Origin: Theocolax elegans
Lineage: Eukaryota > Arthropoda > Insecta > Hymenoptera > Cerocephalidae
Direction of reading: 5' to 3'
DNA length: 64,000 nucleotides
Assembly (NCBI GenBank): GCA_026168455.1
Contig: CM047428.1
Span: 1,802,887 to 1,866,886 of the forward strand
Part shown: positions 25,719-38,279 of the stretch, piece after piece
Layout of the letters: every line of letters begins with the position of its first letter
Numbering within the stretch: the stretch's first letter is position 1
The notes under the pieces: generated by a model
What the model was told of the DNA's origin: nothing
Database searches by the model: none
Seen by the model: only the letters and a program-made list of their open reading frames with translations
Position numbers and translations under genes: made by a program

Positions 25719-26039
25719 ATATATATATTGTATATACAGAATAATGTTATAAAAATATTTTTGGGTTATATCGTTAGAATATCATGCAACTTATCTCTCT
25801 GAACTTAAACGGCAGTTTTATTTAAATTAATGATTTTGAGGTTCGTTTTGGCAACGTCACAGATTACAATATACCCTACGTATATATACGATTTTGAAGA
25901 GTAATTTTAAATATAGTGCTTGGTGAGAGCGTACCTACAGTAATAGCTTGAATTAATAAACGAGAGATTTGTATTTTTTAATGGAAAAAGCAGTGTAGAT
26001 ACAAGATAAGTTAGTATAGGTATATAAGGAATAGTAACG

Positions 26040-26560
26040 TTTGTGGAATTTGGTGACTGGTCGAGTGTGACGCTGAAGAGTCCCCCCCCCCTTGAGAAGA
26101 AAAGTCTCGTTGGCCGAGTGGCGAGAGGCGAGAGGCGAGAGAGGCGCGTCACGAAAGAGGAACTTACCATCGAACGTATATAGGTACAGGGTACAGGGTA
26201 CAGTACGGACGGATGGTGGAAAAGTGGCGAGCTGTCGAGGCGAGGCGGGGTGGGGTATAAAGGAGAGGGAGAAAAGAGCGGGCGTTAAACATTAAAAGCA
26301 TCCGTCAATTAGCGGTAATGCGCGCGTATTAAGCGGATCGAGTCGTGCACTCGTGCGCCCCGCGTCCGCGTGTAGAAACCCAGGGCAGGCGGGCAGGCGG
26401 CTATATGGACTGGCGAGTGGCGAGTGGCTAGTGGCGCGACGACGCATTAGTTACGTATAGATGGACTGAACCCAAAGTGAACGAGAGAGATGGAGAGAGG
26501 GACGGTGTTGGCAATGTGTGCGCCAGGCTAGGCCAGGCCAGGCCAGTCTGGCAATTGGTA
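26040..26560 (+). promoter_or_regulatory. GC-rich candidate promoter/regulatory region
   Basis: A GC-rich island in AT-rich DNA. It has minisatellite-like repeats (GGCGAGA near 26120, GTACAGG near 26188, GGCCA near 26530), a plus-strand TATAAAGG at 26256-26263, and a dense run of homeodomain-like words (GTCAATTAG, GGTAATG, GTATTAAG) at 26303-26330. No coding sequence follows that I recognise. Confidence 0.3.
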
Positions 26561-27542
26561 TGATTTCGGTTCGTTAGGCGAAGCAACCGCGTATGCTGAC
26601 TCATCCTCTCTCTCCCTCTATATATCTACAGCTGTGTCGCTGTGTGCCTCCATCATTACACGTATTCGTCTATATAGAAATGTATTACTATGTAGGTATA
26701 TTATATACCTATAATATTCACACGGTCGCGCGTACACTTGTATATATACATATAATACTATACATATATGTATAATATGTACACGTGCAACTATATATAC
26801 GAGGAAAGAAGCCAACGATCGTTTAGGTTTACTCGTATCGCGGGTAATTTTCGACCCCGCGTACATACAATACTCTCCCACCTTTTATTATTATTTTACC
26901 TCTTTTCCCCTTTTGTTTCCCTTTCATCGCGCGGTGATTGCCCGAAAATCTGACGTGGTATGTAATGTCTATATATATAGTGGCATTTATGTCGGTTCAC
27001 GAAACCTACAACGGATGCATCTTACGCTTTTCTATTGACATCACCGATTTTCCTGCATGCGGAGAAGATCGTTGTTCCGTCGACGCAAGTGTAACCTATA
27101 CTTATTTTTAGTCAAATTTTGCACTATTTACCTTTGATCGTATTTACAGAGTATCTGCATTTGAAATTATACGTATAGGGTTAAAAAAAACCGGTTTTGA
27201 ACACTTGTCTTAACATTATTTTCGTTTATAGTAATAATCATTTCGTCCTCTAATTAATTTTATTCAATTTTATTAATTATTCTCTATACACTGGGCTTGT
27301 TTGTTATAACATAAATTAATACCTAAAAAATACTATTTATAAAATATGCCCAAAATCGGTGCAACAACGGTGAAATCCTAACACAATTGCACAATGTTAA
27401 GCGAGGTTTCATTTAATCGTTGTTTATTTAAACATCTTTTTCTTTTACTATAGAAATGTATGTACCTCGACGAGCAGCGTTATCTTCGAAAGAATATACC
27501 TACTGGATTATCAGTATGTGCATCGATCACTTACACTGAGTA
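26561..27542. other. gene-free stretch with TA-rich low complexity
   Basis: 26620-26800 is dominated by TATA/GTATAC words. After that I see nothing that can be supported. Confidence 0.55.
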
Positions 27543-27728
27543 CACTGAGGAAAAAGTTGTAGAAAAGAAATGACAATACTGTCCAGTAATGAAATGACAG
27601 CAACATTTACTAAAACTCTATTAATATTTACCATAAGATGCGTTAAGCGTTACTATACTGCAGTACAGTCATTTAAAGTAGACATATTATAGAATTGTCA
27701 TTTTTACTACAACTTATTTCTGAGTGTG
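27543..27728. mobile_element. short MITE with CACTGAG ends and TA flanks
   Basis: The left end CACTGAGGAAAAAGTTGTAG and inverted right end CACTCAGAAATAAGTTGTAG share a terminal inverted repeat of about 35 bp with few mismatches, including ATGACAAT further in. TA lies outside both ends. It is non-coding. It resembles the MITE at 49664-49898. Confidence 0.65.
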
Positions 27729-28569
27729 TATATGTAGATATACCTATAAATATCGAGACTACACAAAGTATCAGAGAATATAATTGATACGATTTGACGA
27801 AGAATGTAGATATACAGGATATACTTACGAACGTACATAAGTTCAGGTGTAGACCGACGGAAAAAAGTTGCGTCGTATGAACAAGTTGGATCGCGATGGC
27901 AAGTGGGAAGTATATAGCCATCGCGCGCAAGAGGAATTTTGTCAGGAGCGTGATCTGACTTTGACAATCGGACGGTGCGGGGAGGGGGGGGGGAATCAGT
28001 GTCCATCCAGTGTCGACAGTCGACTCGGTCGAACATCAGGAAGAACGACGACGACGACGACGACGACACAGATCGAGCGTATATAGTCCCACTCGAACAA
28101 CGTGGATTCCACACGACGATGTGTCAACGTAGTTAATGCTCTTGGATTTCAGTGGCCCGTGTGTACTGTGTATAGACCCGACAAACTCCTTGTTCATCAG
28201 AAGATGATCGTATCCGCCACCCCCCCCCTCCCTCCACTCCTATTTCTACTTAGTCGTAACAATGTGGTAATATATCGGTTTCTTGGATTTTCGAAATAGT
28301 TCAACTAATTACGCTCGTCTTTTCAGAGAGAAATATATAACGCGTAACACGTCGACGAGTTGGTCAGGCTTGACGTTGTTGGCCAGTACCGAGTGCTGCG
28401 GAATCGAGGAGTTCCGAGAGACCGGAGAGAGACGAAGCGTGCGGCTGCGGTGCCGTGGTTAGGGGTTGCGAGCGGTTAGGACACCGGGACCGCAAGGGCG
28501 GTCGAACCGCAAACGAGACCGCCGCGCCTGGCTATCCGCTATCTCGATAACCACCGCTCCTTCTCCTCC

Positions 28570-28612
<43 letters not shown>

Positions 28613-30717
28613 TCCCGCACTCCCTCTCTGCGCTTATCGAGCTAATTTTCAGCTAATCGTCTAGACGCGGACACTTACTATATCCCTCTATACTCCGAGA
28701 GCGGGATAACTATTTTTCGTTTTCTCTCTGCACCTCACGATATAATATATAATCTTTCATTTTTCATTATTTCACTCCGAATTTACGAAAAATTTTGTCC
28801 TTTACATTTTCGTTTATTATTTTACAGGGCAGTTGAAAATATGAAAACCCCGCGCGAGTTCAAAACAAATCTATATCTGTATATATATACTTGAACAAAA
28901 ATTAAATTATTATGATAGAAAAGATGAGCTTTTCCTGATCATTCGGATTTATTTGTACCTTTTGAGCGAGAAGAAAATGGTCAACTCCCCGTTTATTTTC
29001 TTTGTACAACGAGTCAAATGAAAAATATATTAATTATAGATATAGGGAATTGTGTGTGTCAGCTGTTGGATAACAAGTAATTTAAAAATTTCTATATATA
29101 TAATACTATGATAATATAACACTCAACATAAACATTTATAGTAATTTCTGGGTTAACCGTGGTAAAGGTAACAGCTAAAAATAAATTATTATCAAAATTA
29201 CGTGTTAATAATAAGAAAATTTAGTATAAGTAGATCAACTGCTCGGCAAAAATAAATGTAAAAAATCAACGGATTACCATGACATCTCAGTAAATCGAAC
29301 CTCCGAAGGTTCAAATATTAACCGTTAAGAAAAAGAAAAAAGAAAAAGGAATTCACGCGAAATCAATGAAATTAAGTGGAAATGACCGAAAAAGAATATG
29401 AACTGTACGTATATGTATATATGTATATAGTATACGCAGTATATATAGGTATATAGAAAATAGAGGAAATAGTAAACAATCGGGTGATCGGGATCGGAAA
29501 TTATTGCGCGGACGCTTGCCCGCGTCACGGCACGTAAATCCTTTTCGACTTTGTCGTGTACAGTAAAAAGTGATTGCCATTTTACGTACAGTACGTATAC
29601 ACAGGTGCGTATACACATACGTATATATATATATATCTATGCAGGATAGTCGTATATACGAACCGACACTCGGTTAACGAGTTTTGATAAAGATCGCTCG
29701 CGGAAATTTGGCCGCGCCCGCGCCTCCGCGAAATTTCAGCAAACCGACGTCCTCTCTCGCTCGTACACACACGCTCGACACAGTCAGTGAGCGCCGAGTG
29801 TGTGTGTTTGCACGATCCGGCCGATTTCGCAATCAAATGCCGTGCGTGTGTGTGTGTGTGTGTACACGCGAAACCGAACCGACGGACCTGAAAGGGGGGG
29901 GGATTACTCTCTTCGCGCGTATGTGTGTGTGCAGTGTATTTGCGTTAACCCAGGTATACGAGTATACGTGTGCGTGTACACAGACGGACACGAACACGAA
30001 CACGCGACAAGAGAATCGAGCGCAAGCGCATGCTCGCGCAAATCTCAATCGGAGATGGTATAGATGGAGATGCGTAATGCGAGGGACCATTCTATGTATA
30101 TGTACATGTCAGTGTGTGTGCGTGTGTATGCGTAGGGAAGACTCTCTCATCCTATTCCTTGTTCAATCTGTACGACTGTACCTCTGTATCTATCTGTATC
30201 TATCTGTATCTACTGTATCTACTGTATTTATATACCTACCTGCCGCACTCGCTTAAATGCGTTCATTAATCTCCGTGTACGGGCTTCCGTTCTATACGAA
30301 TATCGTTTCATGAACATTCTAACCTGTTGTTATTATTTATTACTAAATTATCTACTAAATCCTGTTGTTAGTTTCTCGGTATTGTCGAGAGTTCGAGGTC
30401 GATGGAAATAACCTCAAAATCGTCCTTGGACAAATATTCCAGGGATTTCGGATGTAGTAACAATTAACTAACAACGTGCCGACGGTGCCAATTTTAGACA
30501 TTTCAACGATTTTTAAGGAATAACTTATAGTCGGTATTTAACTAACCTGTAATTTTTTGTCATTCCTTCTATAATATTACTAAAAATTATTCAACACTTT
30601 TTGTTTATGTTTCATATTGCAATATTGTTTTCACGTATTACTGGGTTATTGGCTAAAAAACAAAGCATGACCAGCCCGAGTTGACCCGCGTACGGGTTTT
30701 GAATGAAGCGCTCTGCG
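27729..30717. other. gene-free stretch with GC-rich patches and microsatellites
   Basis: GC-rich patches are at 28330-28560 and 29690-30060. Microsatellites are (ACG)n at 28044-28068, (CT)n at 28571-28609, (GT)n near 29845-29862 and (TATC)n at 30180-30228. The GC-rich patches could be promoters or 5' UTR exons; I found no coding exon. The 190-codon frame at 29684-30256 is Cys/Val/Arg-rich microsatellite translation. Confidence 0.5.
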
Positions 30718-31155
30718 CTCCCTTAAAAGTGCTCTATACCCCGTCAGCGCCCTCTAATCTGAGAAAAATTTTCTTTGTAATTTTTAGATTATTTAAGACA
30801 GACAAATTAAAGAAAATTAAGTTTTTCCACGTATAAAATGGTATAAAGAATTATCTAACATTTACTTTGATTAGTATTATGGAAAATTGAAGGCGTATTT
30901 TGTAGAGAAAAATTGGTACCGCGGTGGACAGATGTTTGCTACTCGTCACAGTCAAGTCAGATTTTCTCTACAAAACATATCTTCAGTTTTTAATATTATT
31001 ATCCAAAAACATGTTTAAATAATTTTTTTCATCATTTTACACGTGGGAAAACTTAGTTTTCTTGGATCTAACTCTAGTAAAATAGCTAAATATTACAAAG
31101 AAAATTTTTCTCAGACCAGAGGGCGCTGATGGGGTATAGAGCACTCTTAAGGGGA
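30718..31155. mobile_element. about 440-bp foldback element with CCTTAAAAGTGCTC ends
   Basis: The left 75 bases (CCTTAAAAGTGCTCTATACC, then CAGCGCCCTC and GAGAAAAATTTTCTTTGTAA) recur inverted at the right end with few changes. The inner parts also mirror each other (TTTTGTAGAGAAAA against TTTTCTCTACAAAA) around 30912-30965. It is non-coding. Confidence 0.75.
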
Positions 31156-31242
31156 GTCCGCCTATACTGATGGCTTCACAAATCCGCCACCCGAAACGAG
31201 CAAAGGTGGCGCTACCGTCATGTAGGCTGAGTTCGTATTTAA

Positions 31243-32162
31243 GGTAGCTCAAGCGCGAATCCACACACTGTAGATTGAAATGAAACTTTGACACATTATT
31301 AATAATATCATGACAAATACTGTCGCGAAATTTGAGGGTGACTTGCCGATAAAAATAATAAATAAAGCTTGTTCAAAGTTTCATTTTTTAGCATTACTCT
31401 TACGGCAGTTTCGTGATTTTCCACAGGAAGAACGCTATTTTCTTTTGACAAACACTGGATGAATGGATCGAAAACTTGTAACAAAATGTTGAAAACCTAA
31501 GCTTTTAAAATATATTTTAATAATCATAGCATGCCGGTCATTCCGAATAAATATTTTATATTGAACTTGTAAAATGACAGTAAGAGAAGAGGTTAAAGAA
31601 ACCGTTTTCTCACTTGGCAACGTTGCAATGCAATCTTAACCCGCGAAACGTTTAAATGTACTATTCTATAGAATTTTGCTTGATTATAATTGTATATGTT
31701 ACCAAATCTTTATATGAAACATATTTTAATTTATAAATGAAGTTAAAAATGATTTTTTTAGTTAGAAACTTTACGCATTTTCAGTACAATAGTAAAAATT
31801 AGTAAACATAAATTTAAATAAAGGTATACTTTTCATGTCTCTTTATATCACTCATATTTAAAATGTAAATACATACATGAAAATTATAAGCTAAACCCTT
31901 TACGCAACTTACACACATGTACACGCGAGCGGTGAATATGTCGGCGAGTGCAATGTTGCCAAATCGTAGAGGAAGTAAAGACAAATAATCATATCACTAA
32001 CTTTATATATATTTTATTTCCAATATATTGATAATTAGTTGTTGATAATGTATTGAAAATTCATATCTTTTAGTTTATATTAATTAAAAATGCGTATTAT
32101 GTCAAAAAATATGAAAAATCGACTTAACACTACATTGATTAGGGAGATGCACATGAGCTACC
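31243..32162. mobile_element. TTAA-flanked non-autonomous DNA element
   Basis: The ends GGTAGCTCAAG and inverted GGTAGCTCATG abut TTAA on both sides (31239-31242 and 32163-32166). TTAA target duplications are typical of piggyBac and Kolobok transposons, but these ends are not the usual piggyBac CCC type. The 920-bp interior codes for nothing recognisable. Confidence 0.55.
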
Positions 32163-32832
32163 TTAACAATAATCTCAGTTAACACACAGTTATCACATTT
32201 AACAAAACCGTCTTGGTTTAATTTTTTATATTTTATAAAACAAAAACCTCCAACTTAGAAAACTGAAGAATTTTATAAAAATTAATTAATTCTAACATTA
32301 GTTGAACAAAAGTCCGATCGACCAATAATTATACAGTTGAGCCAGAGTGTATAGTCGATCAAAAGTTCGTTCGACCAAACATCCGTAAATCAAAACAGGA
32401 TATTTTTTTAAAAAATTCTATCGAAAATAACTCGTTGCAAGTCATAAAAAAATATATAGCTATATATTAAAATGCCAAAATTATTAATAAAGAAGAAAAA
32501 TAAAAATACAATTGTTGTAGAGTTCATTACCGTAAACGAGGAGTAATCGTTTGACCTATAATAAATTAATAATTATTCACGTTTATATTAATTACGGGCG
32601 CGAACTTTACTAGGGTGAGGTATAGCTAATAGTCGATTCGAAAAATCCGCGCCTCGATGATCATCGTCTACAAATGACCGCATTACCTCGAGCAGAGGAA
32701 TATCCAAAATATCGCCGGTTTACATCCCTATAACCTAAATAAAACATTATTTTCTGACTGAACACTGCTCTTCCTCTCTTACATGTACACTATTACCACT
32801 TGCACAGAAAATCCAAAATTGAAAAAAATGAG
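32163..32832. other. gene-free AT-rich spacer
   Basis: Nothing recognised. It lies between the TTAA element and the first duplicated block. Confidence 0.55.
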
Positions 32833-33341
32833 AATCGGATGCGATTATGCGTCCTTGGTAAATATGAAATTTATATAGAAATATAGATATATGTATGCAC
32901 ACGCACACACACACATTTGTGATTGCACTAAATACTTTAATAAATTTGTACATATATACACCCGTCACCGTGCATTGTAATTATATATGAAATTGTATGG
33001 TTCTTCTTTTTTAATGCATGATGATGATGATGATGATGATGAAAAACGTTAGTATTTTCCGCCTGTTTAATTGATTGATTAATTTTAATACGTATGTCTA
33101 TATATATATATATATATAGTACGTAAAGTATTTAACGTAATATTCGTTTTATTATTATTATACCGATATATATGGAATCGTATAATATTCGTGTGTGTTT
33201 CTCAAAAAAATGCCAAAGTGTACAATGAATTGGTTTACATCGCGGAAATTAATCATGTATTACTTATTTCTTTATGTAATTTTGTACATGTGTTTTTTAA
33301 GTGGTACGAGAAAATACTTTTCTATTTTTTATACTACCCAG
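32833..33341. repeat. duplicated block X+Y (first copy)
   Basis: Positions 32833-33115 (X) recur at 33764-34040, and 33118-33341 (start of Y) recurs at 34921 and 36579. X contains an (ATG)n tract (33018-33043) and ends in a TA microsatellite where Y begins. Confidence 0.85.
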
Positions 33342-33578
33342 ACGCGCGCACACACAGATTCGAAAGAGAGAGAGAGAGAGGGAGCGGGGGTTAAAAGAGA
33401 GGAAACCGTCGGTGCGGAAACCGTAATATTCATTGTTTTGGTAATCGCGCCGCGCTCCTCGCAACAACAACAGCAACAACAACAACAACAACAACGCTCC
33501 GTTGGGTGCGTTTTCGCGTTTGCTGGTTTTACGAGCGCGTTTATCGCGCCAGACCCGGTATAACCTCACCACCCCATG

Positions 33579-33641
<63 letters not shown>

Positions 33642-33763
33642 ACAGACACGCGCGCACACGAAAAAGAAGAGCATACACATACAGAGAAAGATTTTCGTTG
33701 CACACATTTCGGGTGCGATGCACGCAGGCTTGTAAATCGCGAGCGGTTTATCGCATTCGATAT
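33342..33763. repeat. microsatellite cluster: GA, CAA and CA repeats
   Basis: Contains (GA)n at 33364-33381, (CAA)n at 33462-33495 and (CA)n at about 33584-33638. Open frames with poly-Gln, Thr-His or Cys-Val runs come from these repeats. It is the unique spacer between the first two X copies. Confidence 0.85.
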
Positions 33764-34040
33764 AATCGGATGCGATTATGCGTCCTTGGTAAATATGAAA
33801 TTTATATAGAAATATAGATATATGTATGCACACGCACACACACACATTTGTGATTGCACTAAATACTTTAATAAATTTGTACATATATACACCCGTCACC
33901 GTGCATTGTAATTATATATGAAATTGTATGGTTCTTCTTTTTTAATGCATGATGATGATGATGATGAAAAACGTTAGTATTTTCCGCCTGTTTAATTGAT
34001 TGATTAATTTTAATACGTATGTCTATATATATATATATAT
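33764..34040. repeat. duplicated block X (second copy)
   Basis: Near-identical to 32833-33115, with a shorter (ATG)n tract. The similarity stops inside the TA microsatellite at 34025-34040. Confidence 0.85.
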
Positions 34041-34920
34041 GTATATGTATGTATATACATATCATACCCGAATTCCCAGTGCGATTTATATACGCCAAGT
34101 TTTTCAACCGTGAATATTAAAGTCGAAATGAAGTGTAATACGCCGAGTTGTTAAGGATAAGATTGACTGTTATACTTATATATGTATTCGTTAGACTCCA
34201 TTCGCTTTTTTTCATCTTCTTTTTCATTGCAATGCACCTTCCGATGTACCGAAAAAATATAATTATTATTCTCTTTCGACGTAAGAAATGTAATTTTTTC
34301 TTTATATTTATCAAAATTATTATTTTTTTTATATAATGTAATATTTTGTTTAAATCATCATCGTGCAATTACATTATTTTTTTCTCCGCGATATGTCTAT
34401 AAATATATACAATCTCTTCTCGCGTAAAATTAGGAATGAAGGAACGTTGAATGTGTTAGAATTATCGTTCCTCGTCGATATATAGTTTTATATTTTTGAT
34501 CGTTTGAAATATATCGTCATTCTTTCACTCCGAAGAAAAAGATTGTTATAGCGTATACACACTCCGAGGATTTTACAACTATACTTCCATTATCTTCGCT
34601 ATGTGAGTTTAATGAATATTATAAATCAAACTGACGTTTACGGGTCATGTAAAGACACAATGTTTCCGGTGGATTTTCAACCCAATTTTATTCATTGCAT
34701 ATGTAACCTACAGCTCTCTCTCTCTTACTCTCTCTCTCTCTCTCTCTCTATCTTGCATGTATATATGTAGATTAAATTCTACCGTTTACATTAAACATAC
34801 AACTCTTATGTACGAAAAATTATCCTCCATTTCTCTTGTCATATTTATACATATATATACCTACTTATGATTGTTGTATATCGTACTTTGTCAGCGTTCG
34901 TGTATTTTATATATATATAT
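34041..34920. other. unique AT-rich spacer between duplicated blocks
   Basis: There is no gene. CT microsatellite at 34711-34749 and a TA tract at the right edge. Confidence 0.6.
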
Positions 34921-36578
34921 AGTACGTAAAGTATTTAACGTAATATTCGTTTTATTATTATTATACCGATATATATGGAATCGTATAATATTCGTGTGTG
35001 TTTCTCAAAAAAAATGCCAAAGTGTACAATGAATTGGTTTACATCGCGGAAATTAATCATGTATTACTTATTTCTTTATGTAATTTTGTACATGTGTTTT
35101 TTAAGTGGTACGAGAAAATACTTTTCTATTTTTTATACAACACGAGATAGAGCATCGAACCAGGAGCCTCAAACGAGAATGATCGATAAATATGGAATTG
35201 AACTATACGCGGCTTGTTCATTTTTATTATTGTTAGTAAGGAAAAGAAATTATAATTATCATATTTTATACGTTTGTAAACGAAATATTTCCTTGTCAAA
35301 AATGTATCCTATAGCGGTATTCGTATCAATTATAGACCAGGAATCGAACCCGAGATCTCCAAGTTACGCCTCGAGCTCACTGCTTTTTTTTTATACGCTT
35401 TTATTTTGAAGCTAAATAAAATATTGAAATTTACACTGTGTTCCTAAATAAAGTACTTACTAAATATAAATTCTAAACATATCCAACAAAACAGACGAAT
35501 CAATTGAACCCGAGATCTCCAAATTTCGGTCACTCGATCCTTTTTCACGTTTTCACTTCGAATGAATAAAAAACGAAGCCCTATATAAGAAATGTTCGAA
35601 AACTAAATACTTGTTAACAATATAAATTTTTCGGTCGTACTAACGTCGAGCAACCACCGGGAATCGAACCCAAAATCTGCACACGTCAAATAATACAATT
35701 TATTAATAGACATACTGTTTAAATGAATTTTTTAATGAAATCTTCAAGTCAATTAAATAAACCGTACATCGCGTATTCATACGAAATAGGCATGATTCCT
35801 AAACGGCAAAACTTGAGTTTTTCGTTCGATTCCGGGTGAGAAAGCCTATATACTTACTTTTGACAATTGTTTCAGGCACTCGGTGAAATTCAAAATGGTC
35901 ATCGAATAGATACAAAAAAAAATTAGTTTCATCAGATACTAAATATTAAATAATGAACGATGATTCACATCGAAAATAGTTAAACGACGTGGACTAATGA
36001 CTCATCCGTTTATCCGAGGCGAACACCACGATCAAGTTGCGTCAACGTGTGTGTACACATCGTGTACGATCGATGCGTCAAGAAGATGGTTACTTACCTC
36101 GAGTACCTTTAAACCGTGTGACATTTCACAGACACCGAGCAGCACAATCAATCGGATCCTCCTTTCTTCAATTGCTTAATGTCGGACCAAACAAACAAAT
36201 AAATAAACAAACAAACAAACAAAAATAAACAATTAAATAAATAAACTCTCCATTTGTATTTATATTTTTAATATTTCGCTTTATTCGTTCTTTATTTATA
36301 ATATATGTGTGCATATATATATTTACACACATACATACACACGTGCATGGATGCATATGTATGTATGTATGTATGTATATATACATATATATATATAATA
36401 TATCTATATATAAAATTCGGTTCGGCCACTCATCGCCAAAATCGTGTGCAAGTGACATTAGATGGCGATGGGGTGGGAGTGGGTCGAAACGATTCGCCGC
36501 ATTATTTACAAAAAAATGTTTCATTCCGTCTCGCCGCGGGTCGGAGCGTTAAACGTGTATATATATATATATATATAT
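34921..36578. repeat. 1.66-kb tandem duplication block Y, copy 1
   Basis: It is near-identical to 36579-38246. It starts AGTACGTAAAGTATTTAACG and ends in a TA microsatellite. It contains the tRNA-like tandem repeat, an (AAAC)n-like tract (36188-36232), a TATG microsatellite and a small GC-rich segment near its end. The open frame at 34975-35409 is broken by a one-base change in copy 2, so it is unlikely to be a protein gene. Confidence 0.92.
35150..35840 (-). repeat. tRNA-like tandem repeat of about 160 bp (copy in block Y1; repeated at 36807-37495)
   Basis: B-box-like words, read on the minus strand as GGTTCGAT(TCC) or decayed versions, recur at 35154, 35340, 35501 and 35661, at steps of about 187, 159 and 160 bases. 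An opposite-strand GTTCGATTCCGG lies at 35824. Units 2 and 3 share GAACCCGAGATCTCCAA. The sequences following the boxes also align loosely (TGTTC...AAATA...TACTT...AATATAAATT). Units 2 and 4 can form a five-pair T-arm. No complete tRNA can be folded. Confidence 0.5.
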
Positions 36579-38034
36579 AGTACGTAAAGTATTTAACGTA
36601 ATATTCGTTTTATTATTATTATACCGATATATATGGAATCGTATAATATTCGTGTGTGTTTCTCAAAAAAATGCCAAAGTGTACAATGAATTGGTTTACA
36701 TCGCGGAAATTAATCATGTATTACTTATTTCTTTATGTAATTTTGTACATGTGTTTTTTAAGTGGTACGAGAAAATACTTTTCTATTTTTTATACAACAC
36801 GAGATAGAGCATCGAACCAGGAGCCTCAAACGAGAATATCGATAAATATGGAATTGAACTATACGCGGCTTGTTCATTTTTATTATTGTTAGTAAGGAAA
36901 AGAAATTATAATTATCATATTTTATACGTTTGTAAACGAAATATTTCCTTGTCAAAAATGTATCCTATAGCGGTATTCGTATCAATTATAGACCAGGAAT
37001 CGAACCCGAGATCTCCAAGTTACGCCTCGAGCTCACTGCTTTTTTTTTATACGCTTTTATTTTGAAGCTAAATAAAATATTGAAATTTACACTGTGTTCC
37101 TAAATAAAGTACTTACTAAATATAAATTCTAAACATATCCAACAAAACAGACGAATCAATTGAACCCGAGATCTCCAAATTTCGGTCACTCGATCCTTTT
37201 TCACGTTTTCACTTCGAATGAATAAAAAACGAAGCCCTATATAAGAAATGTTCGAAAACTAAATACTTGTTAACAATATAAATTTTTCGGTCGTACTAAC
37301 GTCGAGCAACCACCGGGAATCGAACCCAAAATCTGCACACGTCAAATAATACAATTTATTAATAGACATACTGTTTAAATGAATTTTTTAATGAAATCTT
37401 CAAGTCAATTAAATAAACCGTACATCGCGTATCCATACAAAATGGGCATGATTCCTAAACGGCAAAACTTGAGTTTTTCGTTCGATTCCGGGTGAGAAAG
37501 CCTATATACTTACTTTTGACAATTGTTTCAGGCACTCGGTGAAATTCAAATGGTCATCGAATAGATACAAAAAAAAATTAGTTTCATCAGATACTAAATA
37601 TTAAATAATGAACGATGATTCACATCGAAAATAGTTAAACGACGTGGACTAATGACTCATCCGTTTATCCGAGGCGAACACCACGATCAAGTTGCGTCAA
37701 CGTGTGTGTACACATCGTGTACGATCGATGCGTCAAGAAGATGGTTACTTACCTCGAGTACCTTTAAACCGTGTGACATTTCACAGACACCGAGCAGCAC
37801 AATCAATCGGATCCTCCTTTCTTCAATTGCTTAATGTCGGACCAAACAAACAAATAAATAAACAAACAAACAAACAAAAATAAACAATTAAATAAATAAA
37901 CTCTCCATTTGTATTTATATTTTTAATATTTCGCTTTATTCGTTCTTTATTTATAATATATGTGTGCATATATATATTTTTACACACACACACATACACA
38001 CGTGCATGGATGCATATGTATGTATGTATGTATG

Positions 38035-38070
<36 letters not shown>

Positions 38071-38246
38071 ATATATCTATATAATAAAATTCGGTTCGGC
38101 CACTCATCGCCAAAATCGTGTGCAAGTGACATTAGATGGCGATGGGGTGGGAGTGGGTCGAAACGATTCGCCGCATTATTTACAAAAAAATGTTTCATTC
38201 CGTCTCGCCGCGGGTCGGAGCGTTAAACGTGTATAATATATATATA
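36579..38246. repeat. 1.66-kb tandem duplication block Y, copy 2
   Basis: Second copy of 34921-36578, with a few substitutions and microsatellite length changes. It ends in TATATATAG just before the sequence that leads into the groucho 3' UTR. Confidence 0.92.
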
Positions 38247-38279
38247 GACAACTCGACTCGGCCAATTTTCCAGGTATCG

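Noticed and set aside
29684..30256. 190-codon open frame rich in Cys, Val and Arg
   Set aside because: Its central part is translation of GT/CA repeats in a GC-rich patch; no recognised protein features.
33502..33817. His/Thr-rich open frames around 33.6 kb
   Set aside because: They are direct translations of the (CA)n microsatellite.
34975..35409. 144-codon open frame (FTSRKLIMYYLFLYV...) present in three duplicated copies
   Set aside because: The copies are recent duplicates, so shared frame is not evidence of selection. One copy is truncated by a one-base loss and another by a junction.
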